This document shows, one piece after another, positions 1 to 11,663 of a stretch of DNA of 64,000 bases. Positions within the stretch are counted from its first letter, which is position 1, and each line of letters begins with the position of its first letter. The notes under the pieces were generated by a model that was not told the DNA's origin, did not search any database, and saw nothing but the letters and a program-made list of their open reading frames with translations. The stretch comes from Anastatus disparis (taxonomy: Eukaryota > Arthropoda > Insecta > Hymenoptera > Eupelmidae): positions 1,114,501 to 1,178,500 of the forward strand of contig JAFFSR010000397.1 of assembly GCA_017163975.1 (NCBI GenBank), in the 5' to 3' direction. The position numbers and the translations under genes were made by a program.

Positions 1-388
1 ACGTCAAATACTGTTTTCGATTATTTCATGGTTTGTGATTGAAACACGTGATCAAAAAGAAAAAATTCCTATTATATTTTTTCATTGATTCAAATGCAAT
101 TTAGTAGAACAAATTCTTAATTCATTATGATATAATTTGTATTTAAGCAATTTTTATGCACATGGTAACTTTAATTAATCTTTTTTATAAAAATAGAAAA
201 ATTTAATTTAGTACAAAACTACAATATCACAATTCATAAGTTTCATCGATTCTTTTTTATTTTAAAATTGGCTCATTTATACATAATAATATAATGTATG
301 AAAATTCAACCGAGCGACGTATGGAGCGAGGTATTTTTTAATAGTATAAGAATTAAAGAAAAAGAACTCAATAAATATAAAGGAAAAT
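1..388. other. A+T-rich flank, no gene seen
   Basis: Low-complexity A+T-rich DNA with no open frame of note. It is the host-side flank of the non-LTR retrotransposon that begins at 401. Confidence 0.6.
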
Positions 389-400
389 TAAAAAATACTA
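389..400. repeat. Target-site duplication, left copy
   Basis: TAAAAAATACTA here is repeated exactly at 5326-5337. The two copies bracket the non-LTR element, so they are read as its 12-bp target-site duplication and fix both element ends. Confidence 0.85.
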
Positions 401-530
401 GGTTAGGTTAGTTCAGGTTGTAAGGGTTTGGACGACTGCCCTTTCACGGGAGTCGCCCCAGCTCGGTGGCCAGTGGCCCATTGCTTTACCCAAATTTGAA
501 CAATAAGAGAGACAGCAGGGCGAAAGAATA

Positions 531-3500
531 CTAATTCTCCCTCCTTTCTCCACTGAAGCATTCCCAACCTCTGGTGAAGTTCATTAGCTTCCCTGGCCCC
601 ATCTCTGCTGCCTCTTCTAGTTTCTCTAGATAGCTATATCCCAAGTTCTTGAGTCTTTTGCTCTCTAGTGCCGGGCAGTGGCATAGGAGATGTTTCAAGA
701 TTTTCTCCTCCTCATCGCATTCTCTGCAGTAGTCGTCCACGATCTTGCCCATTCGTTTGAGCCTGGCTTTAATAGCACAGTGACCTGTTATTACTCCTGT
801 GATCATGCTGACTGAGGTGCTTTTGTAGCTTGAAAGCTCCTTTGTTTTCTTTTCATCAATTTTTGGCCACAATTTCCTGGCTATTCTGCAATCATTGCGA
901 TTGTTCCAGTCCTTATTGTGTCTCTCTTGTAGTAATTTGTAAATAGCTGTCTTAATCACTTCGATCGGTGGCTGTGGATCCCTGCTCGCTTCCGCACTGT
1001 CTCTATCCGCTCTCAGCTTTGCCAGCTCATCCGCTTTTTGGTTACCTTCCACACCACTGTATCCGGGAACCCAGCAGAGTCTGACTCCGCTTTCACGGAT
1101 CCATGACAGCGCCTCCCGGCAGCTCATCACAGTCTTTGATCTGGTGACCTTGGACGCTAATTTTTTTAAGGCAGCTTGACTATCTGTGTAAATTGTGGCT
1201 CTGCTAGAGCCTCTTTTACTCTGGACGAGTCAAGCTGCTTTTTCGATAGCCAGGATTTCTGCTTGTAGGATACTGCAGTCATTTTTGAGTCTATACGACT
1301 CCTCGACTTCCAGCTCCCTTGAGTAGATTCCTGCTTCTGTGCCGCTTAATGATTTGGAGCCGTCTGTAAAAACAGCCCATTCATTACTTCTCATTACTTT
1401 GCCGTCGTCCCATTCTATTTTTGACGGTATCCATATATCAAGTTGTTTCTTGAACTCCATCTTGGGCAGCATGTGGTCCGTTAACGGTGTTAACAATGCC
1501 CCCGCGTTTTTGTCCATTTTCAGCATTTCTTTTATTATGTCTGTGTGTACACAGTCATCATCCTGCTTCCATAGATTTGAATCTCTTAATCTGATGGCTC
1601 CTTTTAAGGTGATTCCTTTAATAACTAGATCTAGCGGTTGTAGATTGAGCATTATCTCCATGGCCGCTTGTGGTGTACTCCTCATTGCCCCAGTTGTACC
1701 TAAGGTAGCCACCCTCTGTACTTTGTTTAGGCTCTTTTTATTTATTTCTTTGTTCATAGCGCACCACCACACCAGTGCTCCGTAAGTAACTATTGGTCTC
1801 ACAATCGCATTATACATCTATTGTGTTATCTGCGGTTGCAGACCCGATCTCTTACCGAACATTTTTGTGCATGTGTAGTATGCGTTTATTCCTTTTTTCA
1901 TTCTTTCTTCGACGTTCCGCTTCCAGAGCAGCTTCGAGTCAAGGACAACTCCCAGATATTTTGCTTCTTTGGACAGCACGAGTGTGTGTCCCCCAAGTTT
2001 TGGCAGTCTTATCTCTGGAGTTTTGTATCTTCTTGTGAACAGAATCAGTTCCGTTTTATTAGGATTTACTCCCAATCCGTTTTGTTCTGCCCACTTAGTA
2101 ATTTCTACTAGATCTGACTCCATGATGTCACCAACTACAGTCGCATCTTTTTCGTAATCAGTACCACCACGTCGTCCGCGTAGGCTACCACTTTCATTCT
2201 TTTTTCCTCAAGTTTTTTGAGAATTTTATTTATTACCACTAACCACAGAAGGAGAGATAGATTTCCTCCCTATGGTGTTCCTCTTGTGCTTTTTCTTCTG
2301 GTAGTTCCGTTTCCTGGTTCCGAATTTATGATTCTACTTTCCAGTATTACCATGATCCAGTTGATAGTTATACGGTCCACTTCTATTTCCTCTAGTGCTT
2401 GTCTTATAGCCTCTGCTTTGACATTATTAAAAGCTCCTTCAATATCTAAGAAGGAGCCCAGTGTGTATTCCTTCCTTTGAAGGGCCTTTTCTATTGTCCT
2501 CACTACTTCATGCAATGCACTATCCACTGATTTGCCTTTTAAGTAGGCATGTTGTGTCGTGCAGTTTTTTTCCACTTCCGTGGTCTCCTTTATGTGTTGA
2601 TCTACTAACCTTTCCAATGTCTTCAATAAGAAGGAGAAGAGGCTAATAGGTCTGAAGTCTTTAGGTAATATGCAGTTGGATTTTCCCGTTTTGGGTATAA
2701 AGACCACTTTTACCTCTCTCCATTTTTTTAATATATATCCCAGTAGTAAACTTTCTGAGAAAACCTTTATCAATAGTTCCATAATTGTGTCTAGAGACTT
2801 CTGCAGCATGATCGGCATGACCCCATCCGGCCCCGCTGATTTATAAGGACCGAACGTGCCCACCGCCCATGCTACTCTTTCCTTCGACACAATCTCTTTT
2901 ACCATTTCTCTTTTTTCTTTCCCTATTTCCATTTCTTCTTGGATTGGGGGTTCTTCCGTTTCTTCTGCTTCCCGATTTTCTGGAAAGTGGACGTTCATTA
3001 ACAAGTCTAGGGTCTCCTTACTGGTCTCGGTCCATGAGTCATCCGGTTTCCTGACACTCTTTATGACCATCGGGTCTTTTGCGAGCGCCTTTTTGAACCT
3101 GGCTGACTCATTTACGTCCTTGACAGATTCGCAAAACCTTTTAAAAGAGTCTCATTTTGCTTCTCTGATTTTTTTCTTGTATTCGTTAAAACTGGTTTTG
3201 TACTTTTCCCAGTTCTTGTTTGTATTATCTTTTCTAGCTATTGCATGGAGTTTTCTCGAGGTCGTTCTCAGCAGCCTTAGTTCCACCAGAGTTTGGTTTT
3301 TACACGGCTCTTCCTGACGGGACACGACCTCAAGTATGCTCCATGCAGTGCATTTTCTAGGAACTCGACGCTTTCCTCGATTTCACCGATAGTAGGATTT
3401 GGCGAGACACGAAAAGTGCCCCATGTCTGGGCCTCCTCCTCTACCAGTTTCGAGAAACGCGTCCAGTCAGTCTTTTTGGGGTTCCCAAAGTCCCTAACCT

Positions 3501-4185
3501 TTGAAGGATCGCGATTTATTTTAAAAAGGATTCTCCTATGGTCTGAAAAGGAATTTTTTAGCGAAACTCTCCAATTCTCTACCCTAATTTGTTCTGAATT
3601 TGTGGTCAAGGTTAGATCTATCACTTCCCCCCTAGTCCTATTTACAAATTTGGGAACATTACCTCCATCGCAAATTATAAGGTTCGTGATTAGTATAAAA
3701 TTCAAAATTGACTCACCTCTCTCGTCGATGTTGCTGCTCCCCCACTGATTATGGTGGCCATTGGCATCAGTTCCTATCACCATTTGCCTACCCCTCGCTG
3801 TGGTGTCTTTCACCATTTGTTGAAAGAGGAGGGATGGTGGCTCTTTTTCCTCGTACGGCATGTATATGGAGGTGATGGTCAGCGCTGATCTAACCTTCTG
3901 TTCCATTAACACCGTAGTCATATCGTTATTGCTGTATTGAGTTAACAATTTGAGTTTTAGTGCTCTTTTTGCTAAAATACAGGCTCTTTTCTTACCTGCC
4001 ATCTGAGGGAAGAACAGGTCATATCCTTTTTGCCCCAGCCCTTGGATTTTGTCTCTTACGATCCATGGTTCCTGGACTAGAGCAACGTCAATGTTGTCCT
4101 CATTCTGCGACAGCATCAAGTCTTCCGAGGCTGCTTCACAGTGGTACAAGTTAATTTGCACCACTTGCAGACCCGGTTTCTCCAT
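531..4185 (-). pseudogene. LINE ORF2: endonuclease / reverse transcriptase / RNase H, broken
   Basis: The polyprotein would nick target DNA and prime reverse transcription at the nick. The apurinic-like endonuclease is at 3277-4185, with VQEPWI near the N-terminus, GTDANGHHNQWGS in the middle and SDHR near its end. Reverse transcriptase follows in two other frames: GPDGV, the FRPIS block and the catalytic-D block FLDIEGAFNNV lie in 2270-3070, and YADD lies at 2171-2182. RNase H spans 531-1817 with FTDGSKS, LQAEILAIEKA, YTDSQAA and GVEGNQKADELA. A Cys/His segment (CRECDEEE...HLLCHC) closes the protein. Frame changes near 3.1-3.3 kb and 2.12-2.27 kb, plus TAG near 1818 and TGA near 1227, disable it. 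The start overlaps the ORF1 end by about 35 bp, as is common in LINEs. Confidence 0.88.
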
Positions 4186-5275
4186 TTTTGTCCTTGGAGT
4201 TGGGAAGCCTCACCTTCAGCGTGCCTAGTCCAAACTTGATGCTTCCCTTCGTGGACCTCATATTATTAAGGGACCCTTCGTCAACAGCAATGATGTAGTC
4301 CTTGCCGTTGCCATTTTTACTCGCCACTGAAGAAATGACTCTCCAGCTTTGAGTATTGAGCCCCTTATTTTGCCTGCTTATAATTTTCAGCACGATCTCA
4401 TCTCCCTCCAGCACTGGAGGAGGGACCCAGACCGATACTACTTGCCTGAGCGGGAGGTCAGACCTAGGCACCACCTCTAACTTAGCCCCCTGCCAGAGTT
4501 CGCCGCAGTCACTGATTACTTGCTTTAGAAAGTCTAATGACTTCCTGTTGCTGCAACCAACAACCTTGACATCCCTCTGCCAGCCGGCTCCGTTGAAGCT
4601 TACCTCTTCGTCGCTTCCGCCTTCGGCTCCTTCTGCAATCGCTAGCAGCACCCTTCTCACTACCTCTAGCCAGCCTTCAGAGCTAATCTTACCGTCGGGA
4701 TCTGATCGATCTATGACGGCTATCTGAAACTCCTCGGGTGACACGAAGCTCGTAGAAGGTTTTGCCCTTTTCGCCGCTATCTCCTCGCTTTCGTCTAATC
4801 GCAACCTTCCGGTCTTTTGCTCCCTTGAAGGAAGCACGTGACCTTTGGATGTCACAGGTTTCGGCGATGAGGTTACAGCTTTGGGCCGCTGCAGCTTTTT
4901 TGCTTTACTCTTTGTGGGGGGGACATCGGCCTTCTTTTTGTCCGGTGTTTCGTCCTGTTTCTTTGACAATTATGAGGCTCGTTTTTGTTTTTCGAACCTC
5001 TTCACTATTATTTGGTTCTTCACGATAAAGTCACTTTCCCTTTCAGTGACCTTATCCGGGTCTTTTTGACTCATTTTATTAAGAAATTTGACAGCATTCC
5101 GATAGCTTTTCCTCGCTCTCTGAACGCTGCCAATCTTCCTAATTCTTTTAGCTTTACCATCCGTTCCGTCTATGTCAGCCTCTTTTAGGAGTCCCCTTTC
5201 AGTATCAGAGTCAACAGCTATGACTGTGCTGCCTATTGATGATAAATCATCTCCGACGGCTTTGTCAAGCTGCAT
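4151..5275 (-). pseudogene. LINE ORF1 (nucleic-acid-binding/gag-like), one nonsense codon
   Basis: A 375-codon frame interrupted by one TAA at 4970-4972; both halves are in the same frame, so this is a point mutation. The N-terminal half is rich in Lys, Glu and Ser. The C-terminal half (from FQIAVIDRSDPDG) has alternating strands and helices and resembles the DUF4780-type domain found in ORF1 of some insect LINEs; that match is from memory. I see no CCHC zinc knuckles, unlike many R1-clade ORF1 proteins. Its likely role is RNA binding in the ribonucleoprotein. The ATG at 5275 is about 50 bp from the element's 5' end and is the first available start. Confidence 0.75.
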
Positions 5276-5325
5276 ACCCTGTAACCGCTCCGAGATACTC
5301 CTTGGGCTGCCTTTGATTTCCAGTA

Positions 5326-5337
5326 TAAAAAATACTA
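5326..5337. repeat. Target-site duplication, right copy
   Basis: Exact copy of 389-400, abutting the 5' end of the minus-strand LINE. Confidence 0.85.
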
Positions 5338-5915
5338 AAATAACAAAAATTAAATCAAAGATAAAAAAGGGTACTGATAAAATGGAACAAATACGTACAA
5401 ATTAAGCTACATGTAAGAAAAAAGCTTACATAAGAATGAAAGAAGAACAACCAAATAAATATAAAAAAAATTGAAAATATTAAGATATAAAAAATTAAAT
5501 CAATTGAAAATAGAGATACTGATAAATTGAAAAAATTGCATGAAAAAAAAATTACACAGAAAAGAGACTTATAGGAAACTTATTAGTGAACAATATATTG
5601 AATATGAGAGAATGGTATATATTAAACATCAAAAATTGGAAAATGCCGATATTATTAGGAAACACAAGTAAAAAATGATTGTTACCAATTAAAAGAATCA
5701 CGCACAAGGTGCAAACAAATAGAAATTGATGACAATAAACATGTAAATAATGATACTACAATAAATAAACCAAAAATGAAAAAAAGTGAAAACATAAATA
5801 TGATTCTTATCGATTAAAGGCATTATTTATTAAGTGTAAATGATTAAAAATTGAAGACAATAATTATAATGAAAATTACAATAATAATAATTATAATAAC
5901 AATCATAATATTGTA
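5338..5915 (+). other. A+T-rich stretch, possible decayed Helitron 5' part
   Basis: No continuous frame. Scattered plus-strand codons read Arg/Lys/Glu-rich peptides like the basic repeats upstream of the Helitron cysteine block, but this is weak. It directly precedes the Helitron remnant at 5916. Confidence 0.3.
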
Positions 5916-6227
5916 TTGAGCAAAGTTATTGATAAAACAATGAAGGACAAAGTAGAAAAAAAATTAAAGAAATTAAATGAAAAAACATTAACTAAAAAAA
6001 TTAATTTGAAACTGATTGGTTGTATAACAAATATATATTTCGATGAAAATTTCATATCTGAAAATAACATTGGTTCCATGACGAATACATGTGTTTATTG
6101 TGATGCGAAACATTTTGCTTTCAAATATACTGAAAGTAAGGATTTCTCTAATTGTTGTCATAAAGGTAAAGTAGAATTGTTAGAAAATCTTCCTTACCCA
6201 GAACAATTAAAGTTTTTAGTTAACTGA
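5916..6227 (+). pseudogene. Helitron replicase/helicase N-terminal fragment
   Basis: 103 codons containing NNIGSM, then CVYCDAKHF, then an acidic spacer, then CCHKGKVEL and YPEQLKFL. This C-x2-C ... CCxKGKV...P block is characteristic of the region just before the Helitron-like N domain in Helitron Rep/Hel proteins. The Rep (HUH) and helicase domains are absent; the frame stops at 6227 and the sequence dissolves into A+T repeats. It is a short relic, not a functional transposase. The ATG is only the first Met of the open frame. Confidence 0.75.
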
Positions 6228-6239
6228 ATTAACGGAAGA

Positions 6240-6642
6240 AATCATTGATTTTCGTTGAAATGTTAGGTTGTACAATGTAGAGTTGGGCATAGTTAATTAA
6301 ATTCGTCAATTAATTAACGAATAACTAATAATTAAGTAGTTAGTTATTTAAACTTATTTTATTATTAAAAAATATTTAAACTTCAATTAACTGAGAATAA
6401 TTATCATTATGGGTCAGTTAATTGATAATTAAATTTTAATTACCAATTACATGAGAGTTTAATAGATGATTAAGATTTTAATTATTCATTAAACGATTCG
6501 TGATTGATAACTTATTTTAATTAACTGATATTTAATTAAGAATTTAATTTTTATTATCAATTAAATACGAATTTGATTGATAATTAATATTTTAGTTATG
6601 AATTAAAAAACCTGTAATTAATAACTAATTTTAATTATCTAA
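6240..6642. repeat. Degenerate TTAATT-type low-complexity repeat
   Basis: Loose repetition of TTAATTGATAATTAAATT-like words. Similar words continue at 9364-9460, on the other side of the foldback element, and recur at 51600-51790. The foldback element therefore landed inside this repeat. Confidence 0.6.
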
Positions 6643-7531
6643 GGCTGATTCCATTTCAAATCGAACAGTCAGTATACACTCAAGTCACCAATTACTGCGC
6701 TAATGGAGTATGTTATTCTACCCTAAAAATAAGGGTATACGTATTTTTTTATTTTGCTGAAATATCAAAATTGCATCAGATATGCACTATTGAAAATTGC
6801 ATACAAAAACTAAATGTTAAAACTAAAAATGTTGAGAATAACTTTAGAGAGCTATCGTTTTACCAATTTTCAATGAATTTTGATAAACCTTTTTTTATTT
6901 TATTTCGTTTTGAGCCCTCTTCAACTCTGTGCAAGAAATTTAAAAAAAAACTAAAAAATGACTGAGATATGTGCATTTTACCAAAAAATGCACTTTTTAT
7001 GCACATGCATTTTTCTCGAAAAGGCCATTTTTTTTTTGCTGAAATTTTTTTTGCTGATAGAGGACCAAAATACCTATCTAATAGTACTTGTTTGATCCCG
7101 GGCTTTTTGGTTTGGAGCGAGAAAAAAATTCACAAATTTTGTTGGTGAAAAATGCTTGTATATACGTTCGGAAGTCTTAAGCAGTCTGCATTCAAACACT
7201 GTCGTATGCTTGGCTCATCATTTGTTTACATTTGTATGCATGTATATAGCATCAATAGTGATATGTATATATATATATATATATGTGTGTAAATTCGTAA
7301 TATAAAAATAAATATTTAAACATGAAAAAAAAGAATTCTATTCGTGTATATCTATATTATGTATGTTTCGATGTACAAACAATAGGAGGCTAACTCGCGG
7401 ACAAATACATCGCGTAACCAAAACAGCATATTATAACTGTTATATAGAAGCTAGTTATTTTTACGGCTGCTTTGAAAGGTGCTTCTCGGGCTTGTGAAAA
7501 ATTCAACAAAATTGTGAAATAACAATGTCCG
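6643..7531 (+). repeat. Left arm (TIR) of the foldback element
   Basis: Inverted copy of 8448-9359. Its inner end carries a mirrored ATGTCCGAA, the start codon context of the central gene, followed by unrelated codons. A short TA microsatellite sits at about 7263-7282. Confidence 0.85.
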
Positions 7532-8458
7532 AATTTTACCTATTTCTTTTCTTAATTGACTATATGTTTCTTTTAAGCTTCGAGTAAAAAACCGTTTGAC
7601 TTTTTTTGTTTTTGTGTTATTAATTTTAACAGTTACGACATCAGATTTATTTGGACTTTGTCTACTACAATTAAAATCATCATTTAAAAAATATTCCATA
7701 ACGATATTTTTTGTGCTTTCATCAATAGGATGACCAGTATATAAATCTGGCTCCGAATAAACTCCTTTATTTTTCACGAGATTTCTTGATTTATTTATCA
7801 TATACTAGCTTATATTCGGGAATAGTGAGCAAACTTTTATTTTGCTTAATTTTGAAGGTAGTAGAGTTAGAAGTTTTATTTTCTCCGAAATAGAAGAGCA
7901 TTTTTCTAAAGCCAATTTAAAATTTTCTAAACATTCATTCCAATAGTTTTCAGTGGAATTTTCGTCCGATTCTATTGATTCAACTGAAATGCCATACGCA
8001 TCTTCTAATTTACTTCCAACAGTAGCAGAAAAAGCTGAAATTAAGGATTTTTTCTTTTTAGATACGTAATTTCCTCTAAAATTTTCAGGTATTGCAGTTT
8101 TTCTTTTTAGGGGTGAGATGCATTCAGGTAAAACTGAATTAATACTCTCGTTTAATTCCTCTATTCGTTCGGGTGTCTTCGGAATAAAATCATCATCTCT
8201 TCCGCTAAAAAGTTCAGTGATTTCATTTTCAGATATAGACTCAAGATCACTTAAAATCATTTTTGATATGCGTTTATGGCAATTTTTACATACATTAGTA
8301 GATGGCAATATATTTAAATCTGGATGAAGCTGTGCCAAATTAATGGCTAAATCTTCCAACGGTCTAAAACGTGAATTACTGCTCATATAAACTACCTTTT
8401 TATGCATTTGAAAAAAATCGGGACATGAAATTCTTTTAGAAGAGTAAATTTCGGACAT
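7451..8458 (-). pseudogene. Transposase-like protein, truncated, one nonsense codon
   Basis: One frame from ATG at 8458 to 7451, broken by TAG at 7802-7804 (Lys to stop by context). The N-terminal part has a Cys pair (VCKNCHKRI) suggesting a small zinc-binding module; the middle is acidic and basic-rich with KRK and KKKK runs; the C-terminal part has KVCSLFPNIS, then KGVYSEPDLYTGHP and FTRSLKETYSQL. This resembles an uncharacterised transposon-encoded family seen in insects and cnidarians (from memory). The family's catalytic C-terminal part is missing because the frame runs into the left arm. The start lies just inside the right arm, so its promoter must be in the arm. Confidence 0.6.
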
Positions 8459-8691
8459 TGTTATTTTACAATTTTGTTGAATTTTTCACAAGCCCGAGAA
8501 GCACCTTTCAAAGCAGCCGTAAAAATAACTAGCTTCTATATAACAGTTCTAATATGCTGTTTTGGTTACGCGATGTATTTGTCCGTGAGTTAGCCTCCTA
8601 TTGTTTGTACGTCGAAACATACATAATATAGATATACACGAATAGAATTCTTTTTTTTCATGTTTAAATATTTATTTTTATATTACGAATT

Positions 8692-8743
<52 letters not shown>

Positions 8744-9359
8744 TATTGATGCTATATACATGCATACAAATGTAAACAAATGATGAGCCAAGCATACGAC
8801 AGTGTTTGAATGCAGACTGCTTAAGACTTCCGAACGTATATACAAGCATTTTTCACCAACAAAATTTGTGAATTTTTTTCTCGCTCCAAACCAAAAAGCC
8901 CGGGATCAAACAAGTACTATTAGATAGGTATTTTGGTCCTCTATCAGCAAAAAAAATTTCAGCAAAAAAAAAAAATGGCCTTTTCGAGAAAAATGCATGA
9001 GCATAAAAAGTGCATTTTTTGGTAAAATGCACATATCTCAGTCATTTTTTAGTTTTTTTTAAATTTCTTGCACGGAGTTGAAGAGGGCTCAAAACGAAAT
9101 ACAATAAAAAAAGGTTTATCAAAATTCATTGGAAATTGGTAAAACGATAGCTCTCTAAAGTTATTCTCAACATTTTTAGTTTTAACATTTAGTTTTTGTA
9201 TGCAATTTTCAAAAGTGCATATCTGATGCAATTTTGATATTACAGCAAAATAAAAAAATACGTATACCCTTATTTTTAGGGTAGAATAACATACTCCATT
9301 AGCGCAGTAATTGGTGACTTGAGTGTATACTGACTGTTCGATTTGAAATGGAATCAGCC
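8448..9359 (-). repeat. Right arm (TIR) of the foldback element
   Basis: Inverted copy of 6643-7531. It contains a TA microsatellite at about 8693-8741 and reads into the ATG of the central frame, so it is the presumed promoter arm. Confidence 0.85.
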
Positions 9360-9363
9360 CTAA

Positions 9364-10302
9364 AGATTAATTCAGAATTAAATTCCAATTATAAATCATA
9401 TAGGAGTTCAATTGAGAATTAAATTTTAATTATCAATCATATAAGAGTTAATTGCAACTAGCAAAAAATGGTGGTTTTTTCTAACTTTTCCGCTAAATTA
9501 AGCAACTTTTATATTTTTTCACATTCTATGCCTTAGTCTATTCTTTTGGTATAGAAAAACGAAAAGAGAGCATTTGAAAAGCAAGTTTAATCTAGGTAAA
9601 CTTTCTTCTTTTTATATTGTACAGTTAACTACCCCGATATGTCCGCTTTCCTTATGACCGTACCCCTCTGTTCAAAGCTTACCCTCTCCATGCCTACTAA
9701 GTCTCAAGCCTTGAAATTTATATCCGAGATTCTCTATAGAGGTCACATATATGTGACCACGAGTTTCTTGAATTCTTATTGATTGGAGAAACATGAATTT
9801 AAAAACAAATTTCACCTAAATCATTTTTATTTAAATATAAAAATGAATTATATATTATTAATTATTCATCATAATATAAAACATTATATGATGATGAAAT
9901 AAAATCAAAATTTTCATCTTAGTTAGCTTTTCTATCATCAATGTGGAACGATCAACATTGATTGATTCTTTTACTTCTTTTTCATTATGATCATAATTGA
10001 ATACTAAAATCATTCAAATCTTTAATATTATAACCTTAAGTATTACTTTCTACTCATCATGTGTATCAGATACGAAATAATATTTACTATATACGTTTGT
10101 TATTAAAAATATATAAACACAGAATTGTGCCTGGAACCGAGAAATGTAGCATGCGCCTTAGTGGGGGTACATCGATACTTGGAATTTTAGGGTCGCGGAG
10201 TTTTCGCCAGAATCAACACTAAAATTTCGAGGGTTATTTCGTATACCGAAAGGACACCAAGAAAACGCCTTCAAGAACACCCGAAATTTGAGAATGCTTT
10301 TG
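9364..10302. other. No gene seen
   Basis: The first 100 bases continue the TTAATT-type repeat. The rest is A+T-rich without a credible frame; a slightly more G+C-rich patch at about 10130-10290 has no recognisable feature. Confidence 0.5.
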
Positions 10303-10510
10303 ATTTTGGTGTACACCCAGTGTTAGGAATTCATTTTGGTATACACCTAATTTTAGTGTGCATGATGTCTACACTCAGTTTTGGTGTACACAGTGTATAC
10401 ACCCAATTTTGGTGTACACAGTGTATACACCCAATTTTGGTGTATACAGTGCATACACCGAATTCTAGTATGCACAGTGTATTTTTAATTTTAGCATACA
10501 TATAATTACG
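10303..10510. repeat. 28-bp minisatellite, degenerate
   Basis: Tandem copies of AATTTTGGTGTACACAGTGT followed by ATACACCC, clearest at 10379-10470 and decaying on both sides. Each unit contains the dyads TGTACA and GTATAC. The small open frame here is just the repeat read through. Confidence 0.75.
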
Positions 10511-10885
10511 AAATTTTATTTTTGTAATTATAGGTAAAATTGAAATTAGGTATACACGATGTAGACCAGTTTGAGGTACAAATAAATACGAATGCCTGAG
10601 AATAAAATACAGATAATAATATTTAAATTTATTAAATTTAAAGAAAAATAACTAAATTTGTAAATTTAAATAAATAATTGATAATTATAGAAATTTATTG
10701 ATACTAAAATAGTTTTTATTTTTTTCATTATACATTAATCTCTTTGTTAATAATAATACATTATAATAATACTAAAATTATTAGGAATAACTTTACAAAC
10801 CACACCACTTTATATTTATTATAAAAAAATTAATATGGTTCAAAAATATAAATTACCGACCAAAGTTTTTACATTTATTACTTAC
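10511..10885. other. A+T-rich, no gene seen
   Basis: No feature apart from being downstream (minus strand) of the candidate exon at 10886-10938. Confidence 0.45.
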
Positions 10886-10938
10886 GATAGTTCTAAATGC
10901 TGTTTTTGATTTTTTAGGATTGTCTTGAAAAATGTGAT
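10886..10938 (-). CDS. Candidate 53-bp exon of an unidentified minus-strand gene
   Basis: Flanked on the minus strand by acceptor TTTTTTTCAG and donor GTAAGT. Its reading phase joins exactly to the upstream exon (11021-11248), giving ...VIQ|DHIFQDNPKKSKTAFRTI with the junction codon split G|AT. A phase-consistent join with good splice sites on both sides is the main support. I do not recognise the product. Confidence 0.5.
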
Positions 10939-11020
10939 CTGAAAAAAATTGTATTTACTATTAATATAATTTTCTTATATTTATAATTATATGATTTTTA
11001 AAGTTCATAAAAATACTAAC

Positions 11021-11248
11021 CTTGGATGACGCTCAAGCGATTTACATCTAATTTGGCTTTATTCACTGTTATTTCTTGATTTTCTGAATTTTTTACTTTG
11101 ATTTTTCTTCCTGATACTGCGTATTTAGAAAATTCTTCTATATCGAATAAACAGTTGAGAAGGAAGTTAATTTCTTTTTTAAAATTATTAAGTGCGTCGC
11201 TTTCTTGTAATTTTTTTTCATAAACTAATACGCCATGTCCTTTTGCTT
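11021..11248 (-). CDS. Candidate 228-bp exon of an unidentified minus-strand gene
   Basis: An open frame reading EAKGHGVLVYEKK, then FLLNCLFDIEEF and KAKLDVNRLSVIQ, between a minus-strand acceptor (CATTGTAG) and a GTTAGT donor. It joins in phase to the 53-bp exon downstream. Its composition is ordinary for a soluble protein and unlike the repeats around it. An upstream exon may lie at about 11330-11410 (NEKKSNHRHEMENTSN), but that phase does not join cleanly. It could be a host gene or a decayed paralogue of the exons at 27-37 kb. Confidence 0.5.
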
Positions 11249-11663
11249 CTACAATGACACAATACGCAAAATTAATTTATTTATTCAGAACACATTTTCA
11301 TAAAATTTTTAAGTAATATCTTACAATTATTATATTTGAAGTATTTTCCATTTCATGTCGATGGTTACTTTTCTTTTCGTTAAATCCAATATTTCGTCAT
11401 CTTGTGTACAAAAAGTCTTCTTAAAAATAAAATTTAGAATTAAATTTTATTAATATCATGTATCACATTAGAATTTTAAAAACTATTTTTTTGAAAATGA
11501 ATTAATGAAAAGTGTCATAAGAAACTGTGTACATAGGCTCCGTATTATGATTGTGTGATAAGGATAGAAAGAAACAAATAAACGAATACAATAAAGATTA
11601 AAATCATTGCAACTTTTATAAACACAGCACTTTTGTAAACAAACCCTGCTGAAAAAATTCAGG
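11249..11663. other. A+T-rich, possible intron and weak exon
   Basis: Contains the weak exon candidate mentioned under 11021-11248. Nothing else is supported. Confidence 0.4.

Larger units (their letters stand above)
401..5325 (-). mobile_element. Non-LTR (LINE) retrotransposon, nearly full length but broken
   Basis: A minus-strand element with ORF1 (4151-5275), an overlapping ORF2 (endonuclease, reverse transcriptase, RNase H) and a short 5' leader of about 50 bp. The exact 12-bp duplication at both ends shows it is a single insertion. The 3' end (at 401 on the plus strand) has no poly(A); it ends in CTAACCTAACC, like the insect telomere repeat. The EN-RT-RNase H order with a C-terminal Cys-His segment fits insect R1/I/LOA/Jockey-type lineages; I cannot assign the clade. 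Nonsense codons and frame changes make this copy non-autonomous. Confidence 0.9.
6643..9359. mobile_element. Foldback DNA transposon with arms of about 0.9 kb
   Basis: The ends are perfect inverted GGCTGATTCCATTTC sequences, flanked by CTAA at 6639-6642 and 9360-9363, a 4-bp target-site duplication. Arms run 6643-7531 and 8448-9359 and match almost base for base apart from a longer TA microsatellite in the right arm. The 0.9-kb centre holds a truncated minus-strand frame (7451-8458). I do not recognise the superfamily; a 4-bp duplication is compatible with several cut-and-paste groups. Confidence 0.85.
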
